Below, one piece after another: positions 1-6,117 of a DNA stretch of 9,720 nt (positions are counted from its first letter, which is position 1; every line of letters starts with the position of its first letter). The stretch is taken from positions 1 through 9,720 of the forward strand of contig CAJUID010000058.1 of assembly GCA_910585905.1 (NCBI GenBank), read 5' to 3'. The notes under the pieces are model-generated. The model was not told the origin of the DNA. It saw nothing but the letters and a program-made list of their open reading frames with translations, and ran no database searches. Made by a program: the position numbers and the translations under genes. The stretch is from an uncultured Lachnospiraceae bacterium (GTDB lineage Bacteria; Bacillota; Clostridia; Lachnospirales; Lachnospiraceae).

Positions 1-3
1 TAA

Positions 4-55
4 GACTTGACAATGAAGCATAATAAAGAGAATAAACATTCATGCGTTTGTCCTG
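4..55. repeat. Left arm of a 52-bp perfect inverted repeat (partner 9669-9720)
   Basis: Bases 4-55 are identical, base for base, to the reverse complement of 9669-9720. Identity stops right after the shared TCCTG on the inner side. The outer limit on the right arm cannot be seen because the window ends there. The arm contains a TTGACA (8-13), but no good -10 lies 16-18 bp downstream, so I do not call a promoter in it. It also opens a chance-looking 17-codon reading frame (13-66) without a ribosome binding site. The arm may be a dispersed repeat, a recombination site or an assembly-edge overlap; the sequence alone does not decide. Confidence 0.93.
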
Positions 56-74
56 TATTTTTGTAAAATTTTAT

Positions 75-102
75 TTTCTTTTTCCATAAAATAGTATATA
101 AT
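75..102 (+). promoter_or_regulatory. Probable fba promoter (consensus -10)
   Basis: A perfect TATAAT lies at 97-102 in AT-rich DNA, about 85 bp before the fba start. The -35 region (about 75-80, TTTCTT) is a poor match to TTGACA, so the assignment rests on the -10. It would give a leader of about 80 nt that includes a modest GGAG/CTCC hairpin possibility near 139-154. No known riboswitch is recognised in the leader. Confidence 0.5.
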
Positions 103-187
103 GAATTTTATGCAGATTTAAAATGTAGGCTGGGTCAGGGAGTAAACTGGCTCCAGAGTGGACAAGTCGCAAGAATGGAGGAATATT

Positions 188-1051
188 ATGTTAGTTTCAG
201 CAAAGGAAATGCTTACAAAAGCAAAAGCAGGCAAATACGCAGTGGGACAGTTCAATATTAACAATTTGGAGTGGACAAAAGCAATTTTACAGACAGCACA
301 GGAATTACAGTCCCCTGTAATCTTAGGTGTATCAGAGGGTGCTGGCAAATATATGTGCGGTTACAAAACAGTTGTCGGTATGGTGAATGGAATGTTGGAG
401 GAATTAAATATCACAGTTCCTGTAGCACTTCATTTAGACCATGGTTCATTTGAAGGTGCAAAGGATTGTATTAACGCAGGTTTTTCATCCATCATGTTTG
501 ATGGTTCTCATTATCCGATTGAGGAGAATATTGCTAAGACGACAGAGCTTGTCAATGCATGTAACGTACTTGGCCTTTCTATTGAGGCTGAAGTTGGTTC
601 AATAGGCGGAGAAGAGGATGGCGTTGTCGGTGCAGGTGAGTGTGCTGACCCTGAAGAGTGCAAAGCAATCGCAGACCTTGGTGTAACAATGCTGGCAGCT
701 GGTATCGGAAATATCCACGGAAAATATCCAGATAACTGGGCTGGGCTAAGCTTTGAAACACTGGATGCAGTTCAGGCAAAGACAGGAGATATGCCGCTTG
801 TGCTTCATGGCGGGACAGGTATTCCGGCTGATATGATTAAGAAGGCAATTTCTTTAGGTGTTGCGAAGATTAATGTAAATACAGAGTGCCAGTTAGCATT
901 CCAGGAGGCTACCCGCAAATATATTGAGGAAGGCAAAGACCAGCAGGGCAAGGGATTTGACCCTCGTAAGCTTTTGGCTCCTGGTGCAGAGGCAATCAAA
1001 GCTACTGTCAAGGAGAAGATGGAGCTTTTTGGTTCTGTTGGAAAGGCATAA
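188..1051 (+). CDS. fba: Class II fructose-1,6-bisphosphate aldolase
   Basis: Cytosolic Zn-dependent aldolase that reversibly cleaves fructose 1,6-bisphosphate to glyceraldehyde 3-phosphate and dihydroxyacetone phosphate (glycolysis and gluconeogenesis). The 287-residue protein matches the usual length of the short class II form and resembles Bacillus FbaA throughout. Visible motifs are GQFNINNLEWT (20-30), LHLDHGS (81-87) with catalytic Asp84 and Zn ligand His85, EAEVGSIGGEED (133-144), GIGNIHGKY (172-180) with His177, LVLHGGTGIP (204-213) with His207, and KINVNTE (227-233), which binds phosphate. I start at ATG 188 because TGGAGG (176-181) sits 6 nt before it and the protein then begins at the normal family position; a GTG at 158 adds ten unlikely residues. 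Tagatose-bisphosphate aldolase is the main alternative, but there are no sugar-catabolic neighbours. The gene has its own promoter and terminator. Confidence 0.95.
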   Translation: MLVSAKEMLTKAKAGKYAVGQFNINNLEWTKAILQTAQELQSPVILGVSEGAGKYMCGYKTVVGMVNGMLEELNITVPVALHLDHGSFEGAKDCINAGFSSIMFDGSHYPIEENIAKTTELVNACNVLGLSIEAEVGSIGGEEDGVVGAGECADPEECKAIADLGVTMLAAGIGNIHGKYPDNWAGLSFETLDAVQAKTGDMPLVLHGGTGIPADMIKKAISLGVAKINVNTECQLAFQEATRKYIEEGKDQQGKGFDPRKLLAPGAEAIKATVKEKMELFGSVGKA

Positions 1052-1079
1052 AAAAGCATTTCAATATAGGGCTTTTTAT

Positions 1080-1108
1080 AGGGCACCAGTGCAGGCGGTG
1101 CCCTTTTT
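1080..1108 (+). terminator. Intrinsic terminator after fba
   Basis: A seven-pair GC-rich stem, GGGCACC (1081-1087) with GGTGCCC (1097-1103), has a 9-nt loop and is followed by five Ts. It lies 30 bp past the fba stop. Only 32 bp separate its T-tract from the next gene, and I see no promoter in that gap, so some read-through probably feeds the downstream genes. Confidence 0.88.
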
Positions 1109-1140
1109 GAAACAAAAAGGAAATTGCTATAGGAGGAAAC

Positions 1141-1617
1141 ATGGATAGAGGCGAATTTCTTTCCATTTTGCGGGAAAGCCTGGAAGGGTTAATTCCGATG
1201 GATGAGGTCGAAAAGAACATTTTATTTTATGATAATTATTTCGATGAATCAGGAAAACCAGATCGTGATGTGATTGCGGAATTGGGTGACCCAAGACTGA
1301 TTGCCCGCACGATTATTGATGCCTATAAAGCATCAAAGGGACCAATGGCGGATTATTATACAGAACAGGCGAGAAGTGAGTACAGCAGGGAGCATTCCGG
1401 GCAGTATAGCGGATCTGCGGATCAAGGGAATAACCGTTATTCTGGAAGGCATATGGCATGGTATGAGAGAGCGGTTGGATGGATTGTGGTTCTTTTTGTT
1501 GCAATTATATTTTTTGTGTTGGCAGTTGCCGTTGTCGGTGTTTTTGTGGGGTATGTGCTGCCGGTTATCCTGCTTATTGTCTTAATTAAAATACTGGCAG
1601 ATCATTTCAGAAGGTAA
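1141..1617 (+). CDS. HAAS-domain (DUF1700-like) membrane protein
   Basis: A 158-residue protein of unknown precise role. Residues 1-63 fit the helical HAAS/DUF1700 module: an MDRGEFLSIL start, a DEVEKNILFYDNYF helix and the AELGDPRLIARTI signature (46-58). A polar, Tyr/Ser/Gly-rich linker (about 64-108) follows. Two hydrophobic segments (about 112-133 and 135-153) then form a membrane hairpin, and the tail is basic. Family knowledge: HAAS modules sit at the N-terminus of many Firmicutes membrane proteins, often beside PadR-type regulators, and are thought to act as signalling or interaction domains. No PadR gene is visible here. AGGAGG (1131-1136) lies 4 nt before the ATG. The gene is followed after 12 bp by tgt, so the two are almost certainly co-transcribed. 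A link to tRNA modification or secretion is only positional. Confidence 0.8.
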   Translation: MDRGEFLSILRESLEGLIPMDEVEKNILFYDNYFDESGKPDRDVIAELGDPRLIARTIIDAYKASKGPMADYYTEQARSEYSREHSGQYSGSADQGNNRYSGRHMAWYERAVGWIVVLFVAIIFFVLAVAVVGVFVGYVLPVILLIVLIKILADHFRR

Positions 1618-1629
1618 AAAGAGGAATAT

Positions 1630-2763
1630 ATGTATAAAATTCTATGTAAGGATGGAAATGCGAAAAGAGCTGAGGTGTCTACGGTTCATGGTACGATCCA
1701 GACACCAGTATTTATGAATGTAGGGACAGTTGGCGCTATGAAGGGGGCTGTTTCTACGCAGGATCTTCAGGGGATTAAAACACAGGTAGTGCTAAGTAAT
1801 ACGTATCATCTCCATGTGCGTCCTGGGGATATGGTAGTAAAAAAGCTTGGCGGGCTTCATAAATTTATGGTATGGGATAAACCGATTTTGACGGATTCCG
1901 GGGGATTTCAGGTGTTTTCCCTTGCTGGGCTTAGAAAAATAAAGGAAGAGGGCGTGTATTTTCAATCCCATATTGATGGAAGAAAAATTTTTATGGGGCC
2001 GGAGGAGAGTATGCAGATTCAGTCCCATATCGCATCTACGATCGCAATGGCTTTTGATGAATGTCCACCCCACCCGGCGACTAGGAAATATATGCAGGAT
2101 TCGGTAGACCGCACGACAAGATGGCTGGAACGCTGTAAAAAGGAGATGGGCCGGCTCAATCAGCTAGAAGATACAATTAACCGGGAACAGATGCTTTTTG
2201 GGATTAACCAGGGCGGAACGTTTTGGGATATCCGGGTTGAACATGCAAAGCGCATTGCAGAGATGGATTTAGACGGTTATGCCCTGGGAGGGCTTGCTGT
2301 CGGGGAAAGCCATGAGGAGATGTATGATATTATCGAGAGGACGGTACCATATCTTCCAGAGCATAAGCCAACTTATCTAATGGGAGTTGGGACGCCAGAA
2401 AATATATTAGAAGCAGTTGAGCGCGGAGTGGATTTTTTTGATTGTGTTTATCCCGCAAGAAATGGGCGTCATGGACATGCATATACAAATCATGGCAAGA
2501 TGAATTTATTTAATGCAAAATATGAGTTGGATGATAAGCCTTTAGATGACACTTGCGGATGTCCGGTGTGTAGGACATACAGCAGAGCATATATCCGCCA
2601 TTTATTAAAGGCAAAGGAAATGCTTGGGCTTCGCCTGATGGTAACGCATAATCTTTATTTTTATAATACATTAATGGAGGAGATACGCGATGCCATTGAG
2701 CAAGGGTGTTTTAAGGAATATAAAAGAAAGAAAATAGAGCAGTTGAAGGAGGAAACAAAATGA
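1630..2763 (+). CDS. tgt: tRNA-guanine(34) transglycosylase
   Basis: Exchanges guanine at wobble position 34 of GUN-anticodon tRNAs (Asp, Asn, His, Tyr) for a queuosine precursor. At 377 residues it has normal bacterial length. Conserved features in order: LSNTYHLHVRPG (55-66), TDSGGFQVFS (88-97) with the catalytic Asp89, AFDECPP (141-147) with Asp143, GINQGG (191-196), GGLAVGE (220-226), VDFFDCVYPARNGR (267-280) with the nucleophilic Asp271, and the Zn site Cys309, Cys311, Cys314 and His340. Cys145 and the Val of LAVG match residues associated with preQ1-using bacterial enzymes rather than queuine-using eukaryotic ones. The motif at 191 has Asn where many bacteria have Val (GIVQGG). GAGGAA precedes the ATG. 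The usual upstream partner queA is absent here. The stop overlaps the yajC start (ATGA), indicating translational coupling. Confidence 0.96.
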   Translation: MYKILCKDGNAKRAEVSTVHGTIQTPVFMNVGTVGAMKGAVSTQDLQGIKTQVVLSNTYHLHVRPGDMVVKKLGGLHKFMVWDKPILTDSGGFQVFSLAGLRKIKEEGVYFQSHIDGRKIFMGPEESMQIQSHIASTIAMAFDECPPHPATRKYMQDSVDRTTRWLERCKKEMGRLNQLEDTINREQMLFGINQGGTFWDIRVEHAKRIAEMDLDGYALGGLAVGESHEEMYDIIERTVPYLPEHKPTYLMGVGTPENILEAVERGVDFFDCVYPARNGRHGHAYTNHGKMNLFNAKYELDDKPLDDTCGCPVCRTYSRAYIRHLLKAKEMLGLRLMVTHNLYFYNTLMEEIRDAIEQGCFKEYKRKKIEQLKEETK

Positions 2764-3083
2764 ATCTGTTGACAGTATTAGGAAGCAACGGCGGTGCAGG
2801 CGCAGGAAGTCTTTTTTCAATTATTTTAATCTACGCTGTTGTAATTGGAATTTTCTGGTTCTTTGCTATCCGTCCACAGAAAAAGCAGCAGAAGGAACAT
2901 GCTGCCCTTATGACAACTCTGGAGGTAGGGGATAGTATTTTGACTACTAGTGGATTTTTCGGGGTTGTAATTGATATTATGGAAGAGGTAGTTATAGTGG
3001 AGTTTGGCAACAATAAAAATTGCCGTATCCCGATGAAGAAAGATAATATTGTAGAAATCGACAAGCAGAGCAATGAAAAATAA
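2760..3083 (+). CDS. yajC: YajC, Sec translocon accessory subunit
   Basis: Small single-span membrane protein that associates with SecDF and SecYEG. The 107-residue product has a short N-terminal segment, one hydrophobic helix (about 17-37), the family signature FAIRPQKKQQKEH (35-47), then the soluble domain hallmark LEVGDSILTTSGFFGVV (54-70) and an acidic/basic tail. All of this fits YajC, whose usual length is about 85-115 residues. The ribosome binding site GGAGGAAAC lies inside the end of tgt, and the start overlaps the tgt stop by four bases. In many bacteria secD/secF follow directly; here secDF lies about 3 kb downstream, after a reverse-strand gene, a TIGR04086 gene and a deacetylase gene, so it must be transcribed separately. 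Confidence 0.93.
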   Translation: MNLLTVLGSNGGAGAGSLFSIILIYAVVIGIFWFFAIRPQKKQQKEHAALMTTLEVGDSILTTSGFFGVVIDIMEEVVIVEFGNNKNCRIPMKKDNIVEIDKQSNEK

Positions 3084-3087
3084 CACG

Positions 3088-3118
3088 AAAAGGGGAATGC
3101 CTAGGCATTTCCCTTTTT
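3088..3118. terminator. Two-way terminator between yajC and the PHP gene
   Basis: The arms GGGGAATGCC (3092-3101) and GGCATTTCCC (3104-3113) pair around the palindromic centre CCTAGG, with one G-T wobble. A run of As flanks the left and five Ts the right, so it can stop transcription of yajC on + and, less ideally, of the PHP gene on -. It starts 5 bp after the yajC stop. Confidence 0.88.
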
Positions 3119-3182
3119 GCTGTTTTTTATAGTGTATTCATAGGAGAGATTGTTCCATTGTAGACTAGTAATTTGGGAATAG

Positions 3183-4040
3183 TTATAGTGGGTAACCGCC
3201 ATATGCCGCAAGGTGTTCCAGATATTCATAAGGAACCGTCAGGTTTCCCCGTCCGGTGCCAAGAGAGATGGCAGGCTTATTACTTCCATGAAAATCAGAG
3301 CCTCCGCTTGACAGCAACCCATATTCGGCTGCTAGGCTGGCAGTAAATATATCATCTTCTGGCCGATGGTTAGAGTATCTAGTCTCTATACCGACAAGAC
3401 CGGCATCTTTAAAATCCAGGATCATCTTTCTTAGAAAACCTTCTTCTAGTTTGTAGTGCATAGGGTGGGCCAGAACTGGAATTCCGCCTGCCTTAAGAAT
3501 CAGGCAGATTCCGTCTACACTATTCATCATAACCCTTGGGACGTAGTATGGCGTATCGTTCCCAAGATAGATGGAAAAAGCCTCTTTCGCCTCCTTTACA
3601 ATCTGGTGGGAAACTAGGAATCTTGCAAAGTGGGCGCGTGTAATTACCGTATTTGGATTTCCTTCCATTAGAGCTTCCAGGGTTATGGGAATTCCTGCTT
3701 TCTGTAGATTTTTCACCATCTCCAGATTACGGTTTTTGCGACGCTCCACAAAGAGGGAGGTTTTTTGGATCAGTTCTTCATTATGATAGTCAATAAACAG
3801 ACCAACAATGTGGATATCATGTCCCTCGTAGTCAGTGGAAAGCTCTATGCCAGGAATCAAGAGCGGTGCATCATTATTTTGTGCGCAGGTAAAGGCGGCG
3901 TGTTCTATGCCGCCAATGCCGTCGTGGTCAGTTAAGGCAATGGCAGATAGATTGTTTTTTATGGCAAGCTGCACGATTTCCTCTGGGGTGCATGTTCCAT
4001 CAGAAAAGTTGGAATGTACATGTAAGTCAATTGTTTTCAT
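3183..4040 (-). CDS. PHP-domain phosphoesterase, RNase AM/YciV-like
   Basis: Predicted metal-dependent phosphoesterase of 285 residues. The family includes E. coli YciV (RNase AM, TrpH), which hydrolyses 3',5'-nucleoside bisphosphates and trims 5' ends of short RNAs; activity here is inferred. PHP metal-site motifs are complete: DLHVHSNFSDG (5-15) with His7, His9 and Asp14; ALTDHDG (35-41) with His39; PGIELS (63-68) with Glu66; HDIHIVGL (74-81) with His77; AHP (191-193) with His192; and SGGSDFHG (245-252) with Asp249 and His251. The insert TRAHFARFLV (134-143) is typical of this subfamily. I start at the ATG at 4040 because AAGGAGG lies 7 nt upstream and the PHP fold begins at once; the frame is open 38 codons further without support. 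The gene is convergent with yajC and divergent from the TIGR04086 gene. Confidence 0.9.
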   Translation of the reverse strand: MKTIDLHVHSNFSDGTCTPEEIVQLAIKNNLSAIALTDHDGIGGIEHAAFTCAQNNDAPLLIPGIELSTDYEGHDIHIVGLFIDYHNEELIQKTSLFVERRKNRNLEMVKNLQKAGIPITLEALMEGNPNTVITRAHFARFLVSHQIVKEAKEAFSIYLGNDTPYYVPRVMMNSVDGICLILKAGGIPVLAHPMHYKLEEGFLRKMILDFKDAGLVGIETRYSNHRPEDDIFTASLAAEYGLLSSGGSDFHGSNKPAISLGTGRGNLTVPYEYLEHLAAYGGYPL

Positions 4041-4079
4041 GTCTGGCCTCCTTGGATCGTAAAGATTTGGTTTTATCTT

Positions 4080-4154
4080 ATCATACCACATTGACTTTAT
4101 AGATTCAGTATTTTCTGATATAGAAAATGTAATATCGGCAGAGAATACAGTCAA
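4080..4154 (-). promoter_or_regulatory. Candidate promoters for the PHP gene
   Basis: Reading the minus strand, TTGACT (4154-4149) is followed after exactly 17 bp by TACATT (4131-4126), a fair sigma-A type pair. A second possible -10, TATGAT (4085-4080), is closer to the gene but has only a weak -35. Between them lies a small palindrome, ATTTTC/GAAAAT (4110-4115 and 4123-4128), that could be an operator. Which promoter is used cannot be told from sequence. Confidence 0.45.
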
Positions 4155-4191
4155 ATGTGATAATAAAAAGATAGTAACTTCAAGAAAAAGG

Positions 4192-4197
4192 TATAAT
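4192..4197 (+). promoter_or_regulatory. Possible -10 box for the TIGR04086 gene
   Basis: TATAAT at 4192-4197 lies 95 bp before the start at 4293, in the divergent region shared with the PHP gene. No convincing -35 is present at the right spacing. The leader that would follow contains a small hairpin (GGACA 4250-4254 with TGTCC 4269-4273) just before the ribosome binding site. Weak call. Confidence 0.3.
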
Positions 4198-4292
4198 TCT
4201 GCTATATTGGATATAGATTGTATTAAATAGAAAAAATGTAATTTGGCTGGGACAGTAAAAAGCTGTTGTGTCCATACAGAAAAGAGGGTAGA

Positions 4293-4667
4293 ATGAAAAA
4301 CAAGATAGGAAATTTTTTTATCATTCTGGGAATAATGTTTTTGTGTTCTCTGCTTATGCTTGGCGTCCTGACTCTGATTATCTGGAAAATGGATGGCGGA
4401 AGCAATGTGTTGAGTGTCGGGGTTATTCTAATTTATATCTTAAGCAACGCATTGGGAGGTTTTCTGGTAGGTAAGATGATGGGGCAGCAGAAATTTTTCT
4501 GGGGAGTTGTGATTGGGGCGGCATATTTTTTAGTTTTGCTTTTGATTGGCATTGGCTTGATGGAAACAAAGATCAATGGAAATATGCAGTTGGTCAGCGG
4601 TGCACTGGTCTGTGTGATTTCCGGAATGCTTGGCGGGATGATTGCGCCAGGTGGAAAAAATACATAG
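4293..4667 (+). CDS. TIGR04086/YrzE-like small membrane protein
   Basis: Integral membrane protein of 124 residues and unknown function. It has four hydrophobic segments, at about 7-29, 36-58, 64-84 and 96-117, and very few charged residues. Small-residue-rich turns, NALGGFLVGKMMG and the C-terminal SGMLGGMIAPGG, are the pattern of TIGR04086 (DUF3792), a Firmicutes family of about 120 residues. In Bacillus the homologue yrzE lies close to the yajC homologue yrbF and tgt, and the same neighbourhood is seen here, which supports both the call and a loose link to the Sec region. I start at ATG 4293, preceded by AGAGGG (4283-4288); a TTG nine codons upstream is less likely. The gene stands alone: divergent from the PHP gene and followed by a non-coding stretch. 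Confidence 0.82.
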   Translation: MKNKIGNFFIILGIMFLCSLLMLGVLTLIIWKMDGGSNVLSVGVILIYILSNALGGFLVGKMMGQQKFFWGVVIGAAYFLVLLLIGIGLMETKINGNMQLVSGALVCVISGMLGGMIAPGGKNT

Positions 4668-4678
4668 TGGCAGGGATG

Positions 4679-4888
4679 TATTGTAATGTTACTATTCACA
4701 GCCAGTCTAAACTACATGCGTAAAACCTGCAAGTGAAGCTGTCAGATGGTGCAAAAGCAGCTTATATTTTACTTATGTGGTTTAGAACAGCTTACACACT
4801 AATTCTAGCAAACAAACAACCTTTTGTGTGCAAGAACAATGAGTCTGTCTGTTTTTTAGTATTAGCTGTGAATAGTGATATTGTAATA
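4679..4888 (+). repeat. 210-bp nested inverted-repeat element (structured RNA or MITE-like)
   Basis: No reading frame of note lies between 4668 and 5018. The outer arms 4679-4702 and 4865-4888 pair over 24 consecutive positions, with core ACTATTCACAGC against GCTGTGAATAGT. Four pairs are G-U wobbles and there are no mismatches. Inside, 4706-4725 pairs with 4767-4786 over 20 positions, with two more G-U wobbles and one mismatch. That stem is capped by AAGCTG (4736-4741) with CAGCTT (4758-4763). A third hairpin, 4791-4799 with 4826-4834, has one mismatch. The whole folds as a three-way junction on the + strand. The 22-bp arms 4681-4702 and 4865-4886 are flanked by TA on both sides, as expected for IS630/mariner-type miniature elements. 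I do not recognise it as a named RNA family. Confidence 0.75.
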
Positions 4889-4918
4889 AATTGTTAATAA
4901 AAAAGCAAAAAAAATGTG

Positions 4919-4946
4919 ATGACAAATTCTTTTATTGTGTTATGAT
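4919..4946 (+). promoter_or_regulatory. Promoter of the polysaccharide deacetylase gene
   Basis: ATGACA (4919-4924) and TATGAT (4941-4946) are separated by 16 bp, and TGT directly precedes the -10, giving an extended -10 (TGnTATGAT). The expected start of transcription is near 4953, leaving a leader of about 65 nt before the ATG at 5019. The box lies 30 bp past the nested repeat element, so that element is upstream of, not inside, this transcript. Confidence 0.68.
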
Positions 4947-5018
4947 AGCATAAGCATAAGAAAAGATAAAACGTTAAGAGACATTTTGAGCCGTTGAGGG
5001 GCAGCATGGAGGAGTATT

Positions 5019-5978
5019 ATGAAATTACGAAAGGATTTTAGTGGGAAAATGGTTTATGGAGAGGGGAAAAGCTTGAGGGAGCGGGCCAATAGATCGCAGC
5101 AGCGCAGGAAGAGGGAGCTTCGTTCTAAAATTATTTTGGTCAATGCTGGTTTGGCACTGATCATTATAATGGTAATTCTGGTCTGTAAGGTGGTTGCCAT
5201 TAACCGCCAGAATAATGAAATAAAGAAGGATGGCCAGAGTATACAAGTGGAAGCAGAGGCAAAAAATGGCAAAAGCCCCGAAGGAGATAAAAAGGATAAA
5301 GCGGCTGCATCTCCATCCCCGGCAGTAACGAAGGCACCGACAGGTTCAGCAATGTGGATACGAAAGGATCTGGATAAAAATAAACCTATGGTTGCGCTTA
5401 CATTTGATGATGGGCCATATGCGCCAGTAACAGAAAAGATACTTAAGGTATTGGAAAAGTATGATGCAAAGGCAACTTTTTTCTGTGTAGGAAACCGGAT
5501 TCCGACATATACAGAGGTTGTGAAAAAGGCATATTCACAGGGGAGTCAGATTGCAAGCCATACCTTTGAACATAAGATATTAAATGATTTAAAAAAGAGT
5601 CAGATCAATGCACAGATTAAGAAAACGGACTCTGCTCTGCAAAAAGTAGTTGGATGCAGTACAACAGCGCTCCGTCCACCTGGAGGATTTGTGAATGACA
5701 GGGTGAAGAAAGCGGTAAAAATTCCGATGGTTTGCTGGAATGTGGACTCTGAGGATTGGAAGAGCCGGGATACGAAAAAAATATTAAGCAGATGCCGTTC
5801 GATCGGGGATGGGGATATTGTCCTGATGCATGATCTGTATCCGACAACGGCGCAAGCAGTGGCTAAACTGGTACCGCAGCTTCATAAAAAGGGGTTCCAG
5901 ATGGTGACAGTAGATGAATTGTTCTACTATAAGGGAATCAAGGCAGAAGGTGGGACAGTATATTTCAGCGGTAAATAA
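5019..5978 (+). CDS. Membrane-anchored polysaccharide deacetylase (NodB domain)
   Basis: Probable metal-dependent deacetylase acting outside the cell on N-acetylated glycans such as peptidoglycan; the exact substrate is not shown by sequence. The 319-residue protein has a strongly basic cytosolic N-terminus (RSQQRRKRELRSK, 25-37), one membrane helix (about 38-60), a low-complexity Lys/Ala/Ser/Pro stalk (about 66-112) and a NodB domain (about 122-300). Motifs: TFDDGP (128-133) with Asp130 and Asp131; SHTFEH (180-185) with metal ligands His181 and His185; RPPGG (219-223), with Gly where many family members have Tyr; a Trp240 region ending DSEDW (243-247); and IVLMHD (267-272) with His271. The catalytic set is complete. 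TGGAGGAG (5007-5014) precedes the ATG. The gene has its own promoter. No strong terminator follows, so read-through toward secDF is possible. Confidence 0.9.
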   Translation: MKLRKDFSGKMVYGEGKSLRERANRSQQRRKRELRSKIILVNAGLALIIIMVILVCKVVAINRQNNEIKKDGQSIQVEAEAKNGKSPEGDKKDKAAASPSPAVTKAPTGSAMWIRKDLDKNKPMVALTFDDGPYAPVTEKILKVLEKYDAKATFFCVGNRIPTYTEVVKKAYSQGSQIASHTFEHKILNDLKKSQINAQIKKTDSALQKVVGCSTTALRPPGGFVNDRVKKAVKIPMVCWNVDSEDWKSRDTKKILSRCRSIGDGDIVLMHDLYPTTAQAVAKLVPQLHKKGFQMVTVDELFYYKGIKAEGGTVYFSGK

Positions 5979-6014
5979 GTTCATAAGTTCACAAGGTTTT
6001 GCCCTTTTTTGTAC

Positions 6015-6044
6015 TTGCCAAGTTCTAAGTTACTATGCTATAAT
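6015..6044 (+). promoter_or_regulatory. secDF promoter with extended -10
   Basis: TTGCCA (6015-6020), an 18-bp spacer and a perfect TATAAT (6039-6044) preceded by TGC form an extended -10 promoter. The leader of about 65 nt contains a possible stem, TTTTTCG (6059-6065) with CGAAAAA (6084-6090). It ends in AAGGAG (6103-6108), with a start-stop pair ATG-TAG (6111-6116) between the ribosome binding site and the true start at 6118. Confidence 0.75.
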
Positions 6045-6117
6045 GCAACTTAACGTGATTTTTCGGCGAGTGTGACGAAATAGCGAAAAAGTTGTTTAAT
6101 AAAAGGAGAAATGTAGC

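Noticed and set aside
8..36. TTGACA in the left repeat arm as the fba promoter
   Set aside because: No acceptable -10 lies 16-18 bp downstream, while a perfect TATAAT nearer the gene (97-102) is a better candidate.
13..66. A 17-codon reading frame starting in the left inverted-repeat arm (begins MKHNKENKHS)
   Set aside because: No ribosome binding site, and the frame ends soon after the repeat. In the right arm the same codons merely run into the open frame upstream of prmA, so it looks like chance.
4041..4154. A 38-residue N-terminal extension of the PHP protein
   Set aside because: The PHP fold begins at the internal Met, which has an AAGGAGG site at proper spacing. The extension overlaps the likely promoter.
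4679..4888. 6S RNA as the identity of the nested repeat element
   Set aside because: 6S RNA is one long rod with a central bubble, whereas the pairing here gives a three-way junction with very long perfect arms.
5979..6010. Terminator after the deacetylase gene (AAGG/CCTT followed by Ts)
   Set aside because: The stem is only four pairs with no GC-rich core, too weak to call.
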